Source: Aestuariimicrobium kwangyangense DSM 21549
GTDB taxonomy: Bacteria > Actinomycetota > Actinomycetes > Propionibacteriales > Propionibacteriaceae
Direction: 5' to 3'
Assembly: GCF_000421525.1 (NCBI RefSeq)
Contig: NZ_ATXE01000003.1
Location: forward strand, 310,001-374,000
DNA length: 64,000 nt
How positions within the stretch are numbered: the stretch's first letter is position 1; each line of letters starts with the position of its first letter. Shown here one piece after another: positions 16,411 to 24,723 of this stretch. The notes under the pieces were generated by a model that saw only the letters and a list, made by a program, of their open reading frames with translations, made no database searches and was not told where the DNA came from. A program made the position numbers and the translations under genes.

Positions 16411-17367
16411 TCAGAAGGCGGCGGCGACTGCCTCGTACTCGGTTCGGGTCAGCGGCAGGACGGTGCCGTGCTTCGTCCGGGCGGGAAGGTCGAGGTCGAT
16501 CTGGGTCCAGTGACCGGAGCCGAGATCGGTCGTGGTCAGGGCTCGGTAGCCCTGGGGCTCGAGTTCGTAGGAATCGACCCACAGGTACCAGCGGCGCTCG
16601 TGGTGATGACGGAAGACGAGCGGAGCCTCGATGCCGTCGGCGATCTGTGACCCGATCCGTGTCGCCACCGGTCGCCACTCGCCGAAGAAGCTGTCCGCCA
16701 CCTCCTCGAAGATGCGCCTGCCGTCAGGCGAGTTGTCCTTGGCGAAGCGGTGCACGCGCCCCGGGTGTGGGTCATCGTCGGCTTCCACGTGGATCGTCAG
16801 GTCGATCACCTCGACGCCCTGGTCGAGGAAGACCCGGGCCGGGGTGAACGTGACGAAGTCACGCGTGCGGTTGACCAGGATTCGGCTGTGGCTGTCGCCG
16901 GTGTGGGACTCGTCCGCGAACAGCTTCGACGACCAGTAGACGAGGTAGTCACCGGATTCGGCGTCATGGTGGGCCTCCGGTGCCCACGCCATGCCGGCCT
17001 CGACGGGTGCCACCTCGACCAGCCTCGGCTCCGACCAGTGCACCAGGTCGGGGGAGTCCCACACGACCAGGTTCCGGCTGCCGTGGCGAGACAACCGGTC
17101 CCAGTCGATGGTCGCCTCGCCGGTCCAGATGCGCGCGTCGGTCGCGATGATGTGGAACCCGTTGCCGTCGTGACGGCGCAGCAGGTGCGGGTCGCGCACC
17201 CCGGTGGTTCCCAGTGTCGACTCCAGGATCGGCGCACCGGAGTTGAGGCGACGCCAGCGCAGGGGGTCATCCCCCTCGCTGATGGACAGGAAGATCTTCT
17301 CCGCATGTCCGTGGGGGTCCTCGACGAAATGGACGAGCAGGTAGCCGTGGCCCTCGGGTTCGATCAC
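16411..17367 (-). CDS. GH43-like five-bladed propeller glycoside hydrolase
   Basis: 318 residues without a signal peptide, so cytoplasmic. The pattern fits GH43-type arabinan/xylan enzymes: an acid-containing GVRDPHLLR, WAPEAHHDAESGDYLVYWSS and EAPLVFRHHHERRWYLWVDSY, with DLVHWSEPRLV repeats typical of blade edges. It would cleave short imported oligosaccharides; linkage unknown. GTG at 17367 is chosen because a -10 TACAGT (17375-17380) lies 7 bases upstream; an in-frame GTG at 17376 overlaps that hexamer. Divergent from the lactonase at 17402, so the two sugar genes share a promoter region. Confidence 0.75.
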   Translation of the reverse strand: MIEPEGHGYLLVHFVEDPHGHAEKIFLSISEGDDPLRWRRLNSGAPILESTLGTTGVRDPHLLRRHDGNGFHIIATDARIWTGEATIDWDRLSRHGSRNLVVWDSPDLVHWSEPRLVEVAPVEAGMAWAPEAHHDAESGDYLVYWSSKLFADESHTGDSHSRILVNRTRDFVTFTPARVFLDQGVEVIDLTIHVEADDDPHPGRVHRFAKDNSPDGRRIFEEVADSFFGEWRPVATRIGSQIADGIEAPLVFRHHHERRWYLWVDSYELEPQGYRALTTTDLGSGHWTQIDLDLPARTKHGTVLPLTRTEYEAVAAAF

Positions 17368-17374
17368 CCGACCC

Positions 17375-17395
17375 ACTGTAGGCAGTGACTAGGCT
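17375..17395. promoter_or_regulatory. Back-to-back -10 elements of GH43-like gene and lactonase
   Basis: TACAGT on the minus strand (17375-17380) serves the GH43-like gene and TAGGCT on the plus strand (17390-17395) serves the lactonase, whose ATG is 6 bases further. The -35 regions must overlap each other, so the two transcripts probably compete. Confidence 0.5.
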
Positions 17396-17401
17396 GGCGG
17401 C

Positions 17402-18430
17402 ATGCGCGATCTCGTCCTCGTTGCCAATGCCGGTGATGGCACCGTCTCGAGTTTCCGGTTCACGGGGGACGCCTTGGAGCCGCTGGCGGTGAGCACCGTG
17501 GGGAACGCTTGTTCGACCTTCGTGGTGGACGAGGCCCGTGACCTCGTGCTGGCCGCGAGCAAGCAACCGAGCGTCGACACCTTCCGGCTCGACCGGGCCA
17601 CCGGGCGGCTCATTGCGCTGGCAAGTGTCCCGGTCGCCTCGTCCATGACCTACCTCGACCTGGCGCATGACGGGCGGGTGCTCGTGGGCGCCTCCTACGG
17701 CGGAGGATTCGCCGAGACCCGACCGGTCGACGAGGAGGGGCGACCGTCGGACGAACCCGTCGCCCGGGTCGAGTGGCCGCAGTCCCACTGCGCGTTGGTG
17801 GCAGGTTCCGGTGGGGAGGCCGTGCTGTACGTCGTCTCGCTCGGGGCTGACTTGGTGGCCCAGTACGCGCTGTCGTCGGATGGGTCGTTGGTGGCCCTCG
17901 ACCCGGCCACCGCTGTTGCCCCGGAGGGGTCGGGTCCTCGCCACCTCACCCTGTCGCGCGATGGGAAGGTCGGCTGGGTGGTGACTGAGTTCTCGGGGGA
18001 GGTGCTCTCCTTCGCGCGTGACCGCACCGGGGCGCTGACGCCGTCGGCGAGGCGCGCCTTCTTCCCCACCGACGCCGGTCTGACCCACAGTCGCCTCGGC
18101 GCCGACCCGCTCGCCGAACACCTGATCTGGGGCGCCGATGTGCACCAGGCGGGTGCCGATGGGCAGTGGGTGCTGGCCACCGAGCGCACCACCTCGACCC
18201 TGGCCTGCCTGCCAGTGCTCGCAGACGGCAGCCTGGGTGAACGCGTGTCGAGGATCGCCACGCCGACCCAGCCCCGTGGGTTCTGGGTGCTCGACGGTGG
18301 CCGGTTCGCCGTGGTGGCGGGGGAGCGCGACACTGAGGTGTCGCTCGTCAGCGTGGACGAGGGTGGGGCACTCGACGAGGTCGGTCGCTGGCCCACCGGT
18401 CGGGGAGCGAACTGGGTGCGCGCTGTCTGA
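17402..18430 (+). CDS. Lactonase-type beta-propeller (6-phosphogluconolactonase-like)
   Basis: 342 residues of repeated propeller blades (MRDLVLVANAGDGTVSSFRFTGDALEPL, AQYALSSDGSLVALDP, GSGPRHLTLSRDGKVGWVVTEFSGEVLSF, TQPRGFWVLDGGRFAVVAGERDTEVSLVSVDEGG). GPRH and the terminal asparagine-containing segment fit the seven-bladed lactonase family that includes bacterial 6-phosphogluconolactonase (Pgl). No signal peptide. It could open a sugar-acid lactone released in the pathway of the divergent GH43-like enzyme. Assignment to 6-phosphogluconolactone itself is by family only. Confidence 0.8.
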   Translation: MRDLVLVANAGDGTVSSFRFTGDALEPLAVSTVGNACSTFVVDEARDLVLAASKQPSVDTFRLDRATGRLIALASVPVASSMTYLDLAHDGRVLVGASYGGGFAETRPVDEEGRPSDEPVARVEWPQSHCALVAGSGGEAVLYVVSLGADLVAQYALSSDGSLVALDPATAVAPEGSGPRHLTLSRDGKVGWVVTEFSGEVLSFARDRTGALTPSARRAFFPTDAGLTHSRLGADPLAEHLIWGADVHQAGADGQWVLATERTTSTLACLPVLADGSLGERVSRIATPTQPRGFWVLDGGRFAVVAGERDTEVSLVSVDEGGALDEVGRWPTGRGANWVRAV

Positions 18431-18498
18431 GTCGGACGGCCCCCTACCGCCGAGGAACTGGGTGTGGGTGGGGGCGTGGCTGATCGGGACGTGACCGG

Positions 18499-19311
18499 TC
18501 AGGACGGGGGCAACCGCTGGAGGGTCGCCAGGATGCGGCCGGTGTCATGGGTTCCCTGCAGGGCCGCCAGGGTGACCCTGTCGTTGGTCAGGACTCCCGC
18601 CTCCGACCAGGTGATGCCACCGCTCTCCCGGCGGTCCTGGACGCTGCGCTCGGCAAGTGCCGGGGTCATGCCCGCACGGGGGCAGTGCTTCAGATCGGCC
18701 TGGAAGACCGACAGCCACGCTGCGGCCCGCTGCGGGTCGGGGAAGCTCAGTTGGATCAGGTTCCCGATTCCGTTCGTCGCGGGGTCGCGATAGGCAGCGG
18801 TGAGCGCATAACGGGCCCGTGGGATGGTCGAGGGTTCCGGCCCGCAGCCGGGAAGGGCGGCCAGTGACGCATCGGCCGCGTCGACCTGGTGGACGAAGGT
18901 GCCGTTCGGGTTGAACTCGCCCTCATCGGCCTTGGCCTGGTCGTCAGCCGTGAAGGTGAGAATGCTCCTGGGCACCGTGGCCCCGCTGAGCGGGCCGGCT
19001 GTCGACGGGTCGGGAGACGGTGTCCTGGCCGTGACCCCTGCACTGGGGGGAGCTGACCCTGGGGCGGAGGAGCTGGCGGTTGTGCTGTCCTTGGCGGGGG
19101 TGGCGCTCGGGCTGGTGACTCGTGTGGTGGGCGCGCCACTGTTGGGTGAGGCCATGGTGGGTGCGGGGGTGGTCGGCGTCGTCCTCGGGGTCGGGGAGTG
19201 CGACGAGCAGCCCATCAGCACGACGGCGAGTGCCAGGGCGCAGGCACCGACCGCGACCCCATCCCCTGCCCGGGGGGCTGGCCGGTCGCCCCTGGCGGTC
19301 TGAGGTGTCAT
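18499..19311 (-). CDS. Secreted lipoprotein, low-complexity linker, function unknown
   Basis: 270 residues. A twin-Arg-free signal with hydrophobic VAVGACALALAVVLMGC puts a lipobox Cys at residue 35. A Ser/Thr/Pro linker of about 80 residues follows, then a globular domain (from about residue 120) starting SILTFTADDQAKADEGEFNPNGTFVHQVDAADASLAALPGCG and containing NLIQLSFPDPQRAAAWLSVFQADLKHC, which resembles substrate-free sensor or PknH-sensor-like lipoprotein domains; I do not recognise it firmly. The ATG at 19311 overlaps the stop of the wall peptidase (ATGA), so they are translated together and probably act on the same cell surface. Confidence 0.75.
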   Translation of the reverse strand: MTPQTARGDRPAPRAGDGVAVGACALALAVVLMGCSSHSPTPRTTPTTPAPTMASPNSGAPTTRVTSPSATPAKDSTTASSSAPGSAPPSAGVTARTPSPDPSTAGPLSGATVPRSILTFTADDQAKADEGEFNPNGTFVHQVDAADASLAALPGCGPEPSTIPRARYALTAAYRDPATNGIGNLIQLSFPDPQRAAAWLSVFQADLKHCPRAGMTPALAERSVQDRRESGGITWSEAGVLTNDRVTLAALQGTHDTGRILATLQRLPPS

Positions 19312-22300
19312 TTCTGGAAGTGCTGGTAGTCGGGTTCGCTCCACCATGCACCCCAGTAGAAGCCGTGGCCGACCAGTTTGGTGGTCAGGGTGCTGGTGCC
19401 GACCAGGACACCCGGCTTGCTGGGGTCACGATGGGTGGCGTACCAGTTCTCGTAGGGGTACCAGACACCGAATTCCTTGTACGGGTTCTCGAAGTCGTTG
19501 ATGTCGATCGCCCTCCCGTACGAGTGCGGTGACATGGCGTAGGGGTTGCCGCTGACCTTGCGGCAGTTGAACGCTGAGGTGTTGTCGGCGGCCATCATCT
19601 TGTAGTCATTGCCGAGCCAGTGGTTCGGGTTGACCATCTGGCGGATCTGGAAGCTGTTCCATGCCGCGGCCGAGAACGAGTCGATGATCTGGGTGACGAC
19701 GTCCGAGCGGACGATCATCACGCCCCGATGCACCCGGTTGTCGAAACCGAGGTGATTCATCGAGATGGTGCGCAGGCTCGAGGGGCCCACCGGGCAGCCG
19801 GAGCGGAAGGTGTACTGCACCTCGGCGGAGGTCGTGGTGTGGGTGGTGGCGTTGACCCGCACCCTGATGCGTCCGTGGTCGATGCGCGCGTTCTGGAAGT
19901 CCTGGACGTCCTGACTGCCGGGTCCGGTGGGCAGTCCCAGGTCGCCGGTGGCGGCGTTGTGGGTGGTGCTGGAGTAGACACGCCAGACGTCACCGTGGAC
20001 CGCGGGCCAGCCGTTGGTACCGCGCATGATCGCCCCGGAGGTGAACCTCTGCATGGTGACGCCCTTGGTGTACTCGTTGGACGTGGGCCGTCCGAGGGGG
20101 CCGGCGGCCAGCTTGAGCGAGACCCAGGTCTGGTAGATGGGTCCACGGACCCAGTGGATGCCGCTCGCAGTGTTGCGGTACAGCATCGAGGTCGCCGAGG
20201 TCTGGCCCGCACCGGCAAGTTTCGTCCACGAGTCGGCCGTGTACGGGGCAGTCGCCGAGGTGGTGTCCGAGATCGGTGCCCCGTACTTGCCCGCGCCGTG
20301 GGCGAGGTAGTGGTCGGCGGCCTCCGTCGTCAACCAGCGGACCCCATGGTCGGACGAGACGAGCGCACCACGGGTGAACCGGCTGACCGAACCACCGGAG
20401 TAGTTGGCCAGAGCGACCACCTCGGTGGTCGGGACCCCGGTACGCGGGTAGCCGCCCAGCGCGGTGTAGCGGGAGTAGATGGGGCCGTGCACCGCATGGG
20501 CGCCGGTGAAATTGGTGTAGACGATGACACCCTTGGCGTAGGTCTGGTGGGCGATGCAGCCGTCCAGGACGACACCGGTCGTGGCTGCGCCGAGTTGGGT
20601 GCCCAGCGTGGAGTGCCTCGCGCTGATGGCGTTCTGCGCCAGCGACTGGAACGACGGCGCGACCGCTGGCACTGCGTTGGGCGTGAAGTAGCCGACGACG
20701 TCGGCGATCAGCTGCACGGTGCCCCGGTTGTGGCTCGTGAGGGACAGTGTGCCGTCGGCGCCCAGGGGGACGACCGCCAGGTTGTTGCGGGTGTCCCCGC
20801 CGGGCAGGTTGAGCGACGAGGCGTTGGGCTCACAGCTGCCGCTGGGGTACGCGCTGACGTGTCCCGGCCGGGTTGCGTTGGTGCCGGTCAGGTTGAGCAC
20901 CACCGCCGAGACTCCGCTGGTGGGTACACCGCCGCGGCCGGCGATCTGGACGCGCAGGCTGCCGTCCGGCGCCACCGGACCGGTCCCGCCGGCTCCGATG
21001 CGGGTGTCGAGCACTCGGGAAGGGGTGAGCGGCTCGAACCTGCCCGCGGCATCACCGGAACCAGCGAGATGGTAACCAACGATGTCGCCCACCACGTGCA
21101 CGGTGCCCGGGCTGCGGTTGGCGATGGCGATGCTCCCGTTGGCCCCCACCTTGACGACGACCAGGCTGGCCCGGGTGTCGGCCCGGGGGAAGTTCAGGTT
21201 CGAGGTGCCGGGCTCAGCCGTGCCGTCGGCGTGGACGATCAGATGTCCGGGTGCGGTTGAGCCGGTCTCGGTGAGGTTGAGCACCACCGCCGAGACGCCG
21301 CTGGCGGGGACGCCGCCGCGGCCCGCGACCTGCACCCGGATGGTGGCGTTCGCGGGAACGGGTCCCGTCGCCCCGGTGTCGGTGCGGGTGTCGAGGATGC
21401 GATCCGGGGTCAGCGGCGCGTACGCCCCGGCCGCCGTAGGGATACCGGCCAGGTAGTAGCCGGACACGTCGGCGATCAGGTGGACGGTGCCCTCGCTGTT
21501 GTTGGTCAGTGCGATCTTGCCGTCCGCGCCGAGGGTGACCACGGCCAGGTTCGCGCGCGTGTCACCTGCCGGAAAGTTCAGGTTCGAGCTGGACGGCTGC
21601 GGGGTGCCGTCCTGGTAGGCCGTGATGTGGCCGGGACGGCTGGAATTGGTGACGGTCAGGTTCACCACGACGGCTCCCACGCCGTCGGCCGGGATCCCGC
21701 CGCGTCCGGCGAGTTGCACGTGGATGGTGCCGCGTGCGGGCACCGGCCCGGAGGCGCCATTGTTCGTCCGGGTGTCCAGGACGCGGGTGGGCGCCAGGGA
21801 CACGAAGGTGCCCCCGTCGCTGGGGGTGGCCGCTCCTGACTGGCCGCTGTCGGTGATGGACCAGCCGGCGGCCCCGGTGAGCGTCGCTCGGGGTTGCGCT
21901 GCGGCAGCCGAGTAGCTCGAGGATCCCGCGTCGAAGGCCACCCCCGTTGGTACCTTCTGGGTGGCCCATCCGGTCAGGAGCGCGTCGTAGTTGGACGATG
22001 ACAACCGGACGCCCGAGAACATCCTCGTCATGTCGGCGACGTGGGTCACGTCCCACCGGCCGAGGTCCTGGTCGAAGGAGGTGGCCCCGTCGAACATCGA
22101 GCGCATGGTCGTGACCCCGCTGGTGTCCCAAGCGCTGACGTCGCCGTCGAAGGCCACCGCCCCTTCGAACATCGACTGCACCCTGGTCACGCCGGAGGGC
22201 AGGGAGGTGGGGACCTTGGTCAGATGGGTCGCCCCCAGGAAAGCGCCGCTGTAGTCGGTGATCCCCAGCGATCCGAACGAGGACACTGACGTCAGCGTCG

Positions 22301-22694
22301 AGGCTCCCACCCCATTCCTGCTCTGTGGGGAGGCGAACCCCTGCGGGGTGCCGCACACCGACACGGTGTAGGCACCGGGCGACGCGAAGTCGAACCCCAC
22401 CAACCCCGGGTCAGCCGGATAGGTCTGCCGTTGGTCGGTCGCCGGTCCCTCACCGGACGGGGTGGCCGACCCGGCTCCGCCCCAGTCGATGGTGACGGTG
22501 CCCGAACCGCCGGTGAGCACGAACCCGACGTGACCCTTCGTGCCCGGGTCCACCCGGGTGTCGAAGGTCATCACCATGGGGTCGGAGCAGGGCAGCGGCG
22601 CCGGCTCAGCCCGGGCGACCGTCACGGAGGTGGCTGCGAATGCGGCCAGGATCACCGCGAAGATCGCCCCCGATGCCGTCCTCAGTGTTCGCAT
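19308..22694 (-). CDS. Large secreted wall protein: DUF285-like, triple repeat, LGFP, M15 peptidase
   Basis: 1128 residues. Signal peptide 1-29 (cleavage near ARA-EP). Residues about 140-250 are BspA/DUF285-type repeats (MFEGAVAFDGDVSAWDTSGVTTMRSMF). Three copies of a ~120-residue beta domain follow at about 297-417, 425-545 and 552-671, each with LDTR, AGRGG(I/V)P, a VNLT or LNLT strand and ending DV.GYY or similar. LGFP-like repeats (YTALGGYPRTGVPTTE) span about 735-910. The C-terminus (960-1128) is an M15 D-alanyl-D-alanine carboxypeptidase-like domain with SPHSYGRAIDIN (H1057, D1064) and WWSEPDYQHF. It should bind and trim peptidoglycan. RBS GGGGAG precedes the ATG at 22694. Confidence 0.88.
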   Translation of the reverse strand: MRTLRTASGAIFAVILAAFAATSVTVARAEPAPLPCSDPMVMTFDTRVDPGTKGHVGFVLTGGSGTVTIDWGGAGSATPSGEGPATDQRQTYPADPGLVGFDFASPGAYTVSVCGTPQGFASPQSRNGVGASTLTSVSSFGSLGITDYSGAFLGATHLTKVPTSLPSGVTRVQSMFEGAVAFDGDVSAWDTSGVTTMRSMFDGATSFDQDLGRWDVTHVADMTRMFSGVRLSSSNYDALLTGWATQKVPTGVAFDAGSSSYSAAAAQPRATLTGAAGWSITDSGQSGAATPSDGGTFVSLAPTRVLDTRTNNGASGPVPARGTIHVQLAGRGGIPADGVGAVVVNLTVTNSSRPGHITAYQDGTPQPSSSNLNFPAGDTRANLAVVTLGADGKIALTNNSEGTVHLIADVSGYYLAGIPTAAGAYAPLTPDRILDTRTDTGATGPVPANATIRVQVAGRGGVPASGVSAVVLNLTETGSTAPGHLIVHADGTAEPGTSNLNFPRADTRASLVVVKVGANGSIAIANRSPGTVHVVGDIVGYHLAGSGDAAGRFEPLTPSRVLDTRIGAGGTGPVAPDGSLRVQIAGRGGVPTSGVSAVVLNLTGTNATRPGHVSAYPSGSCEPNASSLNLPGGDTRNNLAVVPLGADGTLSLTSHNRGTVQLIADVVGYFTPNAVPAVAPSFQSLAQNAISARHSTLGTQLGAATTGVVLDGCIAHQTYAKGVIVYTNFTGAHAVHGPIYSRYTALGGYPRTGVPTTEVVALANYSGGSVSRFTRGALVSSDHGVRWLTTEAADHYLAHGAGKYGAPISDTTSATAPYTADSWTKLAGAGQTSATSMLYRNTASGIHWVRGPIYQTWVSLKLAAGPLGRPTSNEYTKGVTMQRFTSGAIMRGTNGWPAVHGDVWRVYSSTTHNAATGDLGLPTGPGSQDVQDFQNARIDHGRIRVRVNATTHTTTSAEVQYTFRSGCPVGPSSLRTISMNHLGFDNRVHRGVMIVRSDVVTQIIDSFSAAAWNSFQIRQMVNPNHWLGNDYKMMAADNTSAFNCRKVSGNPYAMSPHSYGRAIDINDFENPYKEFGVWYPYENWYATHRDPSKPGVLVGTSTLTTKLVGHGFYWGAWWSEPDYQHFQK

Positions 22695-22823
22695 GAGACG
22701 CGCTCCCCCCGCAGGCACCACGCCTCAGGGAAGGGCGCGATGGTGTTGCGGCTGAGCATAGGCCGAGGTCGGTCCAACGCCTGCCGTGTCGGGGAGGTCC
22801 GCCGCGGTCCGCGGATGGAAGGG

Positions 22824-22905
22824 TGCCGGAGAAGGGACTTGAACCCTCACGCCTTGCGGCACAGGAACCTAAATCCTGCGTGTCTGCCAATTCCACCACT
22901 CCGGC
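22824..22905 (-). tRNA. tRNA-Leu (anticodon TAG)
   Basis: Reads 5' to 3' on the minus strand from GCCGGAG to CTCCGGC plus discriminator A, with a long variable arm. Anticodon stem CAGGA/TCCTG encloses loop TTTAGGT, so it decodes CUA-type leucine codons. The CCA end is not encoded. Confidence 0.95.
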
Positions 22906-22915
22906 GGTGGGGGGA

Positions 22916-23395
22916 TCAGATCCCCAGGTCGCGCTTCAGCTTGTCGACGTGACCCGTGGCCTTGACGTTGTACTGCGCGAGCGCAATGGTTCCCGACCCG
23001 GCTTCGTCCACGTCGACCACGAAGGTCGAACGCAGCACGCCGGTGATCTCCTTGCCGTAGAGCATCTTGGTGCCCCAGGCGCCGTAGGCGTTCAGGGCCT
23101 GCCTGTCGGGGTCGGCCAGCAGGGTGACACCCAGGGCTTCCTTGTCGCGGAACGTGGCGAGCTTGTCGACACTGTCCGGGCTGATGCCCACGATCTCGTA
23201 GCCGGCATCGCGGAACTCCTGCTGGGCCGCGGTGAAGTCGACGGCCTGGATCGTGCACCCCGGGGTCATGGCCGCCGGGTAGAAGTAGACGACCACCCTT
23301 CGTCCCGCGAAGTCCGCCAGCGACACCTCCGCCCCGGTGGCGTCGGGCAGGCTGAACTCCGGGGCGGGCGAGCCGATGTCAAGGCGGTTGTTCAT
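22916..23395 (-). CDS. bcp: Peroxiredoxin, Bcp/PrxQ family, single cysteine
   Basis: 159 residues; thiol peroxidase reducing hydroperoxides. The peroxidatic Cys47 is in YPAAMTPGCTIQAVDF. Many Bcp proteins have a second Cys five residues later; here it is Val52, and no other Cys exists, so it works as a 1-Cys type needing an external thiol such as mycothiol or thioredoxin. ATG at 23395; a -10-like TATCGT (minus strand, 23403-23408) lies 7 bases upstream, suggesting a leaderless message. Confidence 0.9.
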   Translation of the reverse strand: MNNRLDIGSPAPEFSLPDATGAEVSLADFAGRRVVVYFYPAAMTPGCTIQAVDFTAAQQEFRDAGYEIVGISPDSVDKLATFRDKEALGVTLLADPDRQALNAYGAWGTKMLYGKEITGVLRSTFVVDVDEAGSGTIALAQYNVKATGHVDKLKRDLGI

Positions 23396-23402
23396 GCCCC
23401 AC

Positions 23403-23408
23403 ACGATA
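23403..23408 (-). promoter_or_regulatory. -10 element of leaderless bcp
   Basis: TATCGT on the minus strand, 7 bases before the bcp ATG at 23395. The divergent DUF3618 gene has a TAGGGT -10 at 23419-23424 on the other strand. Confidence 0.45.
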
Positions 23409-23455
23409 CCGGTGCGGCTAGGGTGGTCTGGCACGCTCCAATGAAGGGACCGACC

Positions 23456-23761
23456 GTGGCCGACACCACCGACACCCGTACCGCCGCCCAGATCCGGGCC
23501 GACCTGGCCGCAGCCCGCGCCCGGGTCTCGGCGAACCTGGCCAACCTCGTCACCGAGGTGCATCCGACCGCCATCAAGGACCGCACCATCGATGACGCGA
23601 AGACCTTCGCGCACACCGAGTTCGATGCGGCCAAGTCGCAGGTGAAGGACGAGCGCGGCTGGCGCATCGACCGGCTGCTGATGCTCAGCGCCGCCGTGGT
23701 CGGCACTGTGGCCGTGTTGGTCGGCATCCGAGCCATCGTCGGTGGCGGACGACGCTCCTGA
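23456..23761 (+). CDS. DUF3618 small membrane protein
   Basis: 101 residues. N-terminal TRTAAQIRADLAAARARVSANLANLVTEVHP is the DUF3618 signature (helical), followed by an amphipathic middle and one C-terminal TM segment (LLMLSAAVVGTVAVLVGIRAIVGG). Function unknown. The GTG at 23456 has an RBS AAGGGA 6 bases upstream; an ATG at 23441 in frame is the alternative, and the -10 TAGGGT at 23419-23424 supports either. It ends before a strong terminator shared with tRNA-Lys. Confidence 0.8.
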   Translation: MADTTDTRTAAQIRADLAAARARVSANLANLVTEVHPTAIKDRTIDDAKTFAHTEFDAAKSQVKDERGWRIDRLLMLSAAVVGTVAVLVGIRAIVGGGRRS

Positions 23762-23806
23762 CCTGTCCCACAGCCGAAGCTGACCCACGTGCCAGGGGGA
23801 ATGCGA

Positions 23807-23840
23807 AAAGGCCTGTCGAGAGTGATCTCGACAGGCCTTT
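23807..23840. terminator. Bidirectional hairpin terminator
   Basis: A perfect 14-bp stem (AAAGGCCTGTCGAG / CTCGACAGGCCTTT) with a 6-base loop AGTGAT. It lies between DUF3618 (plus) and tRNA-Lys (minus) and can end both transcripts; the stem ends in A/T-rich bases on each side. Confidence 0.85.
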
Positions 23841-23844
23841 CCCG

Positions 23845-23920
<76 letters not shown>

Positions 23921-23982
23921 GCGCCAAGAAACTGTAGAACATCGCGCGCCGGTTTGGGAAATCGAGCCGCCCCGGGCGGGTA

Positions 23983-24723
23983 TCAGCTCCGTCGGCCGGC
24001 CCTCACCGCAGCGATCCTCTGGCGACGCAGTTCGTCCACCTCGGGCACCGCCAGCGGGTCGAGGTCGAGCCCGGTACCCAGCCGAAGCACGTGGTCAGCC
24101 AATTCGGGGTTGCGGGCCAGCACGGGCCCGTGCGGGTAGGTACCGATGACGGTTCCCTGCTGGGTTCCCTCGGTGCCGTCCCCGTTGTTGCCGACTCCCA
24201 CCTCGACCCGGGCGAGCGGAACGGCATCAGCTCCCAGGGTGGTGTGGCCGCCGTGGTTCTCGAAACCCGTCAGCTCGTAGGAGGTGCCGTCCTGGCGCTG
24301 CCAACGCGTGAGGATCTCTCCCACGGCCCGTATCGGGCCGCGGCGGGTGCTGACATCGAGCAGTCCCAGGCCCTCGATCACCTGGTCGTGGTCGCCCACC
24401 GTGAAACTGGTGCCACAGATCTGGTAGCCCGCGCAGACCGCGAACAGGGCTGCCCCCGCCTCGACCGCCCGGAACAGGTTGCCGTCGGCGCGCAGGGCCT
24501 TGACAGCCGAGATCTGGGCGAGGTCCTCGCCACCGCCGAGCAGGTAGACGTGCCCGTCAGCAGGGACCTCCTCGCCCGGTTCGACGACCAGCAATTGATG
24601 GTCGATGCCACGCCACTCCAGACGCTTGCCCAGCACGGTGGCGTTGCCGCGGTCACCGTAGATGCCCAGCAGCGATTGGTAGACCAGCACCAGTTTCACG
24701 GGTCCGTTGACGGGACGGCTCAT
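23983..24723 (-). CDS. gatD: Lipid II isoglutaminyl synthase, glutamine amidotransferase subunit
   Basis: 246 residues, class I-type glutaminase of the CobB/CobQ family. Catalytic Cys97 sits in LFAVCAGYQICG and His198 in TYPHGPVLA; VYLLGGGEDLAQ and FENHGGHT are GatD-like. It releases ammonia from glutamine for MurT to amidate the D-Glu of lipid II. Its ATG overlaps the murT stop (ATGA), so the complex is made stoichiometrically from one message. Confidence 0.93.
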   Translation of the reverse strand: MSRPVNGPVKLVLVYQSLLGIYGDRGNATVLGKRLEWRGIDHQLLVVEPGEEVPADGHVYLLGGGEDLAQISAVKALRADGNLFRAVEAGAALFAVCAGYQICGTSFTVGDHDQVIEGLGLLDVSTRRGPIRAVGEILTRWQRQDGTSYELTGFENHGGHTTLGADAVPLARVEVGVGNNGDGTEGTQQGTVIGTYPHGPVLARNPELADHVLRLGTGLDLDPLAVPEVDELRRQRIAAVRAGRRS

